The translations under genes were made by a program, and so were the position numbers. 64,000 nt of DNA from Sycobia sp. Sy_11 (Eukaryota > Arthropoda > Insecta > Hymenoptera > Epichrysomallidae), in assembly GCA_018907035.1 (NCBI GenBank), contig JACCIC010000029.1, positions 1,320,501 through 1,384,500 on the forward strand, written 5' to 3'. The first letter of the stretch is position 1, and every line of letters starts with the position of its first letter. This document shows positions 56,425-64,000 of the stretch, one piece after another. The notes beneath the pieces were generated by a model. The model was not told the DNA's origin and did no database searches. It worked only from the letters and a program-made list of their open reading frames with translations.

Positions 56425-57560
56425 TCAATCCGCCGCTTTTTTTATTTGGTCCCAGAAGGTCAGCTTGGAATCAAGCATCACCCCCAGGTACCTTACATCT
56501 GCTTTGGTACTCACCGTCGTGTCTCCAACCTGCATAAGGCGTATCTTTGGGATACGTTTCTTAGTCAGGAGCACGATCTCCGTTTTCGCCGCCGCCAGTT
56601 CTAACCAATTGCTCTCCATCCATCTTTCCACGCGATGCATCACCTGATTGAGTCGCATCTGTACAGCTTCATAATCTCTAGCGATGATGATAGCTCCTAC
56701 GTCATCTGCGTATCCAACTAGAAAGGTGTCTTCAGGCATCCGCATCCGGAGTATTCCGTCATATAAGATGTTCCACATGTCGGTTCCGAGTACACACCCC
56801 TGAACGACCCCAGAGCTAAGTTTTTTCCTTCTCCGACCGTCTGATGTCTCGTAAACCAAGTATCCATCCCTAAGGTAGTCACCCATTACACGAAGTATAT
56901 AAGGCGGCACCCGAAAGTCTCGTTCCATGGCCATCAAAACATTTGCCCATCCAACAGAGTTGAAGGCATTCCGAACGTCAAGGGTAGCCAGGAGGCAAAC
57001 AGATCGGGAGTAGTGATTACCCCTCTCTGTGCGCCTCGCCGCATCAACAACCTCAAGGATTTCGTCCACCATCGCCCTGCCCCCTCGGGATCCGTACTGT
57101 CTGTCAGCCATGCCGCCGGCAGCAGCAACAACCCCGAGGAGTCGTGGCTTCAATAGACGCTCCAACAACTTTGCAGCTGTATCTAACATGCATAAAGGTC
57201 GATACGACGACGGCGCCTCCAAAGCACCCTTGCCCTTGTCGATAAGCACAAGTTTCGCAACCTTCCAGCTACAATAGAATAAACCAGCCATCAAGCACGA
57301 ATTGTACATCGGCAGAAGAAGTTCTGGATACTCAACTACTATTCTCAACTACTATTTTCAGCACCTCTCCTGGAATTCCGTCAAGTCCAGGAGCCCTCTG
57401 ATTCCGCATGATTCTGACGGCTCTACCAAGCTCCTCCTTGCTGAAAAGAGGTACATCTAGTTCTCGTTTTGGTGGAGCTGGATCAGACCTATCAGGGTGG
57501 GTAGGGAACAGAGTATCCACGATGTTCTGCATTGTGCTGGAGTCCAAGGTGCCCATGTTT
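56425..57560 (-). pseudogene. R1/TRAS-like element 2: reverse transcriptase (307-codon open part)
   Basis: The upstream frame (57556-57332) has FSKEELGRAVRIM and NQRAPGLDGIPGEVLK. The main frame (57348-56425) holds YNSCLMAGLFYCSWK, SYRPLCMLDTAAKLLERLL, DRQYGSRGGRAMVDEI, LATLDVRNAFNSVGW (first catalytic Asp), and GVVQGCVLGTDMWNILYDGI. Next come VGYADDVGAIIIA with the catalytic Asp pair, then KTEIVLLTKKRIP and VRYLGVMLDSKLTF. All RT motifs of the R1 clade are there. A frame change lies near 57340, beside a tandem of CTCAACTACTATT. This is the best-preserved RT in the window. Confidence 0.85.
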
Positions 57561-58616
57561 CCATGAGCTCCCAGTTTTCCAGCAACTACCCTGTATTCCA
57601 GTCCCCATAGATCCCCATCTATATCCCAACACAGCGCCTTCCATCATCGGCGTTTGCTGGACTCGATCGCTCGTCGAAGGGATTTTAGATAGCTTGTATT
57701 CATCCCTCCTCAAATTGATGACATCTCCGTGTTCACGAGTTCTCTGTGACATTCGTCGTAGATGTAAACATCTACGCCTCATGTCAGCTATCTCAGCCGT
57801 CCACCAGTAAACAGGACGTCTTTTTCCACCAACCGCTTTAAACGGCATCGACTCTTCGCAAGCCTGGCGTAGAATCCGAATTGTGACGCTAGTCAACTCC
57901 CAGGCGTGCTTAATTGTCGATGAGCCATTTGGAATCCTAACAAGGCTTTGCTGACCGCGTTCAATGGCCTGTGAGAATTTCTCTCTATGTATCCCTGCAA
58001 CATTCCATCTAGGGGGCCCTCGCGAATTGTGTCCAGTGGAGCCCGGCGTTCCATCACATATGCGGAATGTGATGTACTGGTGATCGCTGGCTGTATACTC
58101 CTCGACCACCTGACATCAGGTATAGTTTCGTCATAGCCCGGTGTCCTGAAGGTCGAAGTATTGCCAATGTTTAGAACTATTAGACCTAATCTGGACGCTA
58201 GTTCCATGATTCTTCGACCCCTGGAGTCGGGCCCCGCCATGCCCCTTTTTAGGGCCCTTGCATTAAAGTCACCTGCGATCACCAGCTCACCTTTCATTTC
58301 TCTGAGGGTGTCTTCCAGATCATCAAGTATGATCTGGTAGTCACCTATGGCTTGGTTTGGTGTAAGATAGCAACTCACATACGTGATGCTATTGCATTGT
58401 ACCCAAACATAGCCATTTCCAGATCCATGAGCCTCTACTTTTGTTTTTCGTGGGTCAGGAATCCAAATGGCTGCCGTTCCAAAGTTATCGGTGAACCAAC
58501 CTACTCCTTCTCTGTTCCGATACTGTTCGCTGATAATATATCAGCATGAGTATCGTGGCAAAGCCAATGAAGGAGGTGATCAGCTGTCCTGCTGCGATTA
58601 ATATTCCCTTGCAGAA
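57561..58616 (-). pseudogene. R1/TRAS-like element 2: endonuclease domain and linker
   Basis: The frame at 58378-57893 has SCYLTPNQAIGDYQIIL, LVIAGDFNARALKRGM and TFRTPGYDETIPDV. The next frame (58109-57492) opens with ASDHQYITFRI, the SDH active-site motif, and proceeds into a basic linker. The N-terminal endonuclease strand (GNINRSRTADHLL) is near 58600 in another frame. At least two frame changes are needed. Confidence 0.75.
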
Positions 58617-59402
58617 TTATGACCATTTAGCCTTTTTTGAGAGAGCCTCGCGAAAAGTCGGACAGGCGCCGGAACCGGCAACGTGCCGGCGTCCCTCCGA
58701 TTTCGCTTCACCTTTACAGAGAAAGCATTCGGGTTCTGCGGTGCAAGACGCGATCTTGTGTTCTCTCTGTCCGCAACGATAACAACAGGCGCTACGGTCA
58801 GGGCCTTTACAGCTATGACTCAGGTGGCCATATCCTAAGCACCTGTAGCACCTCGTCATTATTTCGCGGCGGCGTACACGACAATTCACCAGGCCCACTC
58901 GCAAAAACCCAATCTTCAGCAGCCGCGCGGCAGCAACCTCCTCCAGCACTACGATGGCAGCACGCTGTTCCGCAGTGTTGGTTTTGGTCACTCTGACCTG
59001 CAGCTCGCCACAATAATCTGGCAGTTTTCTTTTGAGGGCCTCACACACCTCATCCTCCGTCACGCAGCAGTCCAGGTCTCTAACCTCTAGACTTCCTCTA
59101 GGGTTCAGCTCCCTGACACTGCCGCTCTGGCCTGTCGCTTCCCTGAGCACTTCAGCAAGTGCCTTCCGACCTTCGGGTTTGGTATGTCTGATTCAATCAG
59201 CACCTCACCCGGTTTGATTTTCCGGACGGTCCTCACATCCGCTCCCAAGTCCTCCGGTTTGACCGCTCTAATGGACCTCATCACCTCAGCGTAGGATTTC
59301 CCCTGCGCTGGTTTGATGGCGATCGCATCGAGCTTTGGCCTTCTTTTTTTTATTTCTATAATTTTTTTTTTCAGATGCTGAGGTTGTTCTTCAGCATTCT
59401 GC
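58617..59402 (-). pseudogene. R1/TRAS-like element 2: ORF1, C-terminal part with three zinc knuckles
   Basis: The 177-codon frame (59150-58617) contains an RRM-like domain (LEVRDLDCCVTEDEVCEAL, then LRVGLVNCRVR). Three CCHC knuckles follow: CYRCLGYGHLSHSC, CYRCGQREHKIASC, and CFLCKGEAKSEGRRHVAGSGAC. It ends FREALSKKAKWS. ORF1 proteins bind element RNA and move it to the nucleus. The frame upstream (to about 59400) is a separate one with KKRRPKLDAIAIKPAQGKSY. Confidence 0.8.
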
Positions 59403-59825
59403 TCACCTTGCTTCTTCTTCTTTTTTTTTTTTTACTTCATTCCAATCCTCTTTTTTGTCCTCCTGCTCTCCCTTCTTTCTTTTCTCCTTGGTAAGGAAGA
59501 TATCCGGGGGACTTGATGCCGGTCTCTTCGGAGTTGTCTCTTGTCTCTTCTGCCTAGTTGTTGGAAAGAAGCTCTCCGGTACCCTCTTCCTTTGTATTTT
59601 GTGCTGAAGAGCATCTACGAGCTCCTCAGCTTTTGGAAGGCCATCCTTAATATCTTTTTTTATATTTGGTTGGCTCTTCATTGCTTTTATTATGTCTTTG
59701 AGTAGCCGAGCAAGTTGCAGAATAATCTCCAGTTCACTCGTCTGCTCAACAGACTTAATCCCGGTCTCAGCCGGCTCTCCCTCCCCCACCCCAAGGTGAC
59801 TCCTTTGTTGCTTTAGGCAATCCAT
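59403..59825 (-). pseudogene. R1/TRAS-like element 2: ORF1, N-terminal part
   Basis: 140 codons from ATG 59825. It shows ELEIILQLARLLKDIIKAMK, a leucine-rich helix that may form a coiled coil, then a Pro/Lys-rich, strongly basic tail (KRPASSPPDIF, then a Lys/Glu run). The frame ends in an A-rich run (T-rich on plus, 59413-59437), a natural slippage spot, and ORF1 continues in another frame. Confidence 0.65.
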
Positions 59826-60110
59826 AAATTTATTTTTGTTACTTCATTCCTGCAGATGGTCGGCCTCCTGGACCCTTCAACGTTGAGCTCGATGAGGCAG
59901 CCCCCCAGCACATGCCTGTAAGGGCTGACCCATCTCGGACCATTGTGCAAGAGTATAGCACGCTCTGGTGCGCTATTCCACCTCCGTCCTCTCGAGCTTC
60001 GCACCCCAACAACAAGGTGTTTCACTCTCTGGAGAAACATCGGAGGAAATCACGCACTGAACGCACTTGCCAAAGCCGCTTGACTAGATCTGGCTAGGAT
60101 CAAGCCTCCC
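59826..60110 (-). other. R1/TRAS-like element 2: 5' untranslated region
   Basis: About 285 bases between the ORF1 ATG and the start of minisatellite sequence. No open frame of note. The true element start is not defined. Confidence 0.4.
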
Positions 60111-60154
60111 GTCTTGCCGTCAGCGGGAGCCAAAGATGTTTCGGATCACCCAGC

Positions 60155-60497
60155 ACGCAACGGGATAATTTTTACGGAGGTAATGTCGGGATAATGTCAG
60201 GATAATTTTTACGGGGAGTTTCGTGTTCGGATGATAGAATGCGATTTCCAAATGATTTGTAACGACTTCTACGGGGAGTGTCATGCATAGTTGGTGGAAA
60301 ATAATGTCCAAGTATGTTAGTACGACTTCTATGAAGAGATTAGTATTCTATCATTCGAACACGCACACTCCCAGTAAGGATCGTCCCGAGATAACTAGAG
60401 ATTGTATTCTATCTCCTCAACATAAAACTTTCTATAGCAGTCGTCCGGAGACACTTTTTCTACCGCTCGAACTCGAAATTACAATGTTCTTCTAAAT

Positions 60498-60559
<62 letters not shown>

Positions 60560-60788
60560 ATGAAATGGTCGACAAAATATCAACTTTTTGAAGTGGACGC
60601 TACATTGAAACAGATTTTTATACAGAAGCGACGATAGGTAAATTACGGTTTATTATATTATTATTATAATTATATATAGAAATATAGATTTGTATATATA
60701 GACTACTTTTTACTTAGATACTATTGAATTGTTTACGAAATCGGTTAAATTATCATCTGACAGATCAGGTATACCAGTGCAGAGCTAG
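60155..60788 (+). mobile_element. Helitron-like element with minisatellite and CTAG end
   Basis: From left: three to four 60-bp units (GACTTCTACGGGGAGTGTCA), then the conserved orientation switch (GAAGAGATTAGTATTCTATC near 60333), two units in reverse, and a CTACCGCTCGAACTCGAAATT block. Next come (AT)n at 60496-60557, GAAATGGTCGACAAAATATC, CAGAAGCGACGATAGGTAAA near 60622, and GAAATCGGTTAAATTATCAT near 60737. It closes with a weak hairpin (CTGAcagaTCAG) and CTAG at 60785-60788 before a T. Part order equals the inverted copy at 37553-38600. Confidence 0.6.
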
Positions 60789-62839
60789 TATGCAGGGTGT
60801 ATCCATAAAAAAAGATAAACCAAAAAAAATGTTTGGGGAAAAAGTTCAATAGCTGCATCTCGGGATCAGCTGAAAAATTTTATACGAAACACAGATACTA
60901 TCGAATACATTTTTTTTCGAAAATTTCTGATTGTAGAGAGTAAACGTATGAATAAAACGCATAATATTAAAAATATATTTTGATAAGAAAATTAATGTTT
61001 GAAATATTTTTTATAATTTTATGTAACACACTGAATATGTCACTTATACACTGAAACGTTTCTTGCAATTGAAAGAACGAAATATTTGTTGAATAATAAG
61101 CAACTATTTTTAATTATAAAAAATATATATTTAAATGCATTAGCCGATTTAGTTGATACAATATTTTTAATTAAATGCATTAAAGTTCATTTCACAAGTA
61201 TACTCGTATCATTATTTTTTATGTCTGGTTTGTTACAAAATAAAAATACTTCAAAAAATTTCTCGCGAGTTGGATTGAAGAGTTTCAATTCTCCGGTTAC
61301 TATACTTAATAAAAAGAATCTTAACACTTATTCTTATATAAGTAAAGTTATATAAAGTGTGTGTGTGTGTATCTGTCACGCTTAGTCTTGTTTCAATAAT
61401 TATATTATTGCTTTGTCGATCGCCATTCTTTTGTTTTTCTAGACCTTCATTGCCCTCTTGCATTGCTTAAATTCAAATACTATTCTCCGTACATGTAAGA
61501 TCTGATGTGAGGTACTTATTAGTTCGGATTATGAACTGTATATTAAAGTTCGAAATTTCGAAATCGAATATAAATCTCAGCTGCAAAGGACACATTGACC
61601 CTTATGCTTAGCATCCACTTCATTATTTAACGTGAGGATGTTTTGAGAAATTCAGTTAAAATATTGTAACACTGAGCTGCTCTCAATTATATCAATGTTA
61701 GGCTTCTTTCAGTCATTGTCGAAACACGTTGAAAGTCTATAGTTTCGAAATTTCTCGTAGAAATAGTTTTTTTATGATATTTCTTTCCATAAATTTAGAC
61801 ATTTATATAAATAAATAAATAAAAATAAAAATATTTCATTTACGTGAGTGAGACAATTTCAATCCTTTCTTATTTAGTTGTGTTCATTATGCTGCCTTCA
61901 AAACTTCTTTGTTTTTATAAAGGATGTTGGAATTCCAAATATTTATAATACAATTATAATACATAATACAATTATATTGGTCATCAGAGTAGTATTACAT
62001 TTATCAACAGATAAAGTACATTGAGACCGCTAAAAATATAAAAATTCTATATCAATTAAAAAGTTTTGTAAACCAAAATTATACAATTAATAAAAATAAT
62101 ATAATGAAAACTGAAAAAATTTTCGGTAAACTCATTTTCAAAAATGTAATTGAAAAGCAATTCATGTACTATTAATAAATGGATAAAATCAGAAAAGGAA
62201 TTGATTTTTAATAATATTATTATAAAATCAAATTCTAGAGATAAAATTCATTGGCTTCTTATTTATTTTGTTCTGTCTACTCTTAATTCTTCTCGATGCG
62301 GTGACAGTAGCAGGTGGCATGAAAACAACAGTTTCTTTAATTTTTTAGAAAATATTTATACTTTTTTTACTTTTTCATCTAATAATATATAGAAATTAAA
62401 ACTGTCTGTATAATTATGAAAGAATGTTTCAAAGTATCTCGAAGAATGTAAGTAAAATGTGGATGGATTTTGAAATTTCGAGCACAAGAGTGATAGAATT
62501 TCATTACTTAAAAGTGTAAGAGTTCATACAAATATTTTGCATGAAATTGTATTTAAAATTATAAAGCATGGCGACTGTATTAAATAATTGCGTTAGAAAT
62601 ATATTTATATGAAATCATTCTTTAACAAATTGCAAATAAATTTGAACTTGATATTTTATAATAGTATGATAGTATGTTTTTCGCAATGATAAGATAAATT
62701 TTTTAAACTTTTGTAGATTTACTCTAAAATATCATAGATTAAATTGATTTACTCAGAATATTACTGACATCTATTTCGAAAATTTCAGGTTACAGTTTAT
62801 TCTATAAACTAATTTGAAGGTGAATTTAAAAAAAAATAT
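60789..62839. other. AT-rich stretch, nothing recognised
   Basis: Short open frames (61086-61355, 62150-62392) have AT-driven Ile/Asn/Lys composition and no motif. A short (GT)n lies at about 61358-61370. Confidence 0.4.
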
Positions 62840-63256
62840 TCATTGGTAAAATTTTTTGATGGGTTATTTGATGGATATCTGGAGTTCTGACCTCTGAGCG
62901 AGGCTCGTGAGAGGTACTCACACAACCCTTTTGAATCTCAGAAACCCACTGCTTAATGGTTGAATATGATGGAGAGGATTTTTCCCAGTTTTGTGTCCAT
63001 CTCTTCTTTAATTTCCTTCGATGTTAACCCCTTCAAATAAAAGTATTTGATGACAGTACGATTGTCCATGTTTTCCAATTTTACGAAAAACACAGAGGCA
63101 TCTTGTTCAGCATGCTCTCAAACCTAAACTAACATGGCGATCGGACTGCAACTATAGCTACAAGTTATCTCAGGCGAGTACTATAGAACGCCACCTCAAG
63201 GTAGGCCTAGTCGTGCCATCTCTGGATGAGGCCGGAAACTTATCAATCTACCCCCG
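62840..63256 (-). pseudogene. mariner fragment with 5' terminal repeat
   Basis: A truncated copy of the mariner at 15413. The terminal repeat (CGGGGGTAGATTGATAAG, 63256-63232 on the minus strand) lies by TA at 63257. The transposase start matches (MDNRTVIKYFYLKG-like near 63060) and reaches the SGRP-like block (62900) before the match dies near 62840. The catalytic part is missing. Confidence 0.75.
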
Positions 63257-63258
63257 TA

Positions 63259-64000
63259 TAAAAACTGTTACGGTCATTGGATTTACGTCAAATATGCGTC
63301 GTTTTGATGATCTGTTTCCATCTCGACGGCAACTTCATAATATCCCTTTCGTAGAAACCTCTCTGCTTATTTGCGAAGATCTCGGACAGCCACTTTTCAC
63401 ATGCCTCTTTTGAGTCCAACTTTACACCATCAAGGGCGTTCGACATGGACAGGAACAGGTGGTAGTCACTTGACGCTATGTCCGGGCTATATGGTGGATG
63501 CGATAAAACCTCACATTCGAACTCTCGTAGCTTCTGACGAGTCATCAACGAAGTGTGTGGTCTGGCGTTGTCCTGGTGGAACACTACACCCTTCCTGTTC
63601 GCCAATTGTGGACGTTTCTGGTCGATAGCAACTTCAAGCGGTCCAGTTCTTCATAGTAGATGGTAGAATTAAGCGTCTGACCGTATAGGAGCAGCTCATC
63701 GTGGATGATTCCCTTCCAATCCCACCAAACACACAGCAAAACCTTCCTGGCCGTCAATCCCGGCTTGGCGACTGTTTGGGACGGTCCACCCGCCTTGGAC
63801 TACGACCGTTTTCGCTTGATATTGTCGTATGTGATCCATTTTTCGTCGTCAGTCACGATCCGCTTGAAAAATGTGTCGAATTCGTTTCGTTTCAGCAGTA
63901 CATCGCAGACGTTGATTCGGTCCAGAAGTTTTTTTGCGTCAAATCATACGGCACCCAAACACGAAGCTTTCTTTGTATCCAGCCTTCTGCAGATGGTATA
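63259..64000 (-). pseudogene. mariner transposase, C-terminal two thirds, cut by the window edge
   Basis: Related to the copy at 9108. The frame 63605-63288 contains VVFHQDNARPHTS with the second catalytic Asp and PPYSPDIASSDYHLF with the third Asp kept. It closes with KLPSRWKQIIK. Upstream frames hold LCVWWDWKGIIHDELL near 63720 and a VTDDEKW first site near 63850. Its 3' tail stops at 63258, where the terminal repeat of the neighbouring mariner begins. Frame changes make it inactive. Confidence 0.8.

Overview
The window is eukaryotic, AT-rich DNA made up almost entirely of transposable-element remains and simple-sequence repeats. I found no convincing host protein-coding gene, rRNA or tRNA. 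The mix points to an insect: several mariner families, Ty3/Gypsy and BEL/Pao LTR elements, two R1-clade non-LTR elements, Helitron-like ends, and very many long (AT)n tracts. An ant or another hymenopteran seems most likely to me, but that is an inference from element composition and no single gene proves it.

Layout. 1-5 kb: a transposase remnant, a BEL/Pao gag remnant and a broken Gypsy copy (element C), all on the minus strand. 5.46-9.06 kb: 5' half of a Gypsy element (A: LTR, primer-binding site, long leader, gag), cut off by a 5'-truncated mariner. 9.8-22.4 kb: AT-rich DNA with two more mariners, two GC-rich islands, a 70-bp tandem repeat and microsatellites. 22.4-34.2 kb: I read this as one minus-strand Gypsy element (D) bounded by two copies of a 255-bp LTR segment. 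It has a primer-binding site, a long leader, an intact gag-like ORF, gag zinc knuckles, a protease fragment joined to an integrase fragment, and an extra zinc-knuckle region. A plus-strand R1-clade element is nested in its gag. 34.2-46.4 kb: Helitron-like ends, a 60-bp minisatellite, LTR-like patches and mariner fragments. 46.4-51.7 kb: minus-strand Gypsy element B, a relative of A, carrying an in-frame gag-RT fusion. 51.2-53.8 kb: a compound inverted structure with two head-to-head LTRs of the A/B family around a nearly perfect 380-bp inverted repeat. 55.7-60.1 kb: a nearly full-length R1/TRAS-like element (minus). 60.1-64 kb: a Helitron-like copy, AT-rich DNA and two adjoining mariner fragments at the window edge.

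Nothing here works as a gene network. The story is one of nested insertions, deletions and repeat expansion. The most unusual signal is a dispersed repeat in which a 60-bp tandem unit flips orientation at the same conserved junction in four separate copies. Beyond the array, the best-preserved copies carry an (AT)n tract and a Helitron-type 3' end (hairpin, then CTAG).
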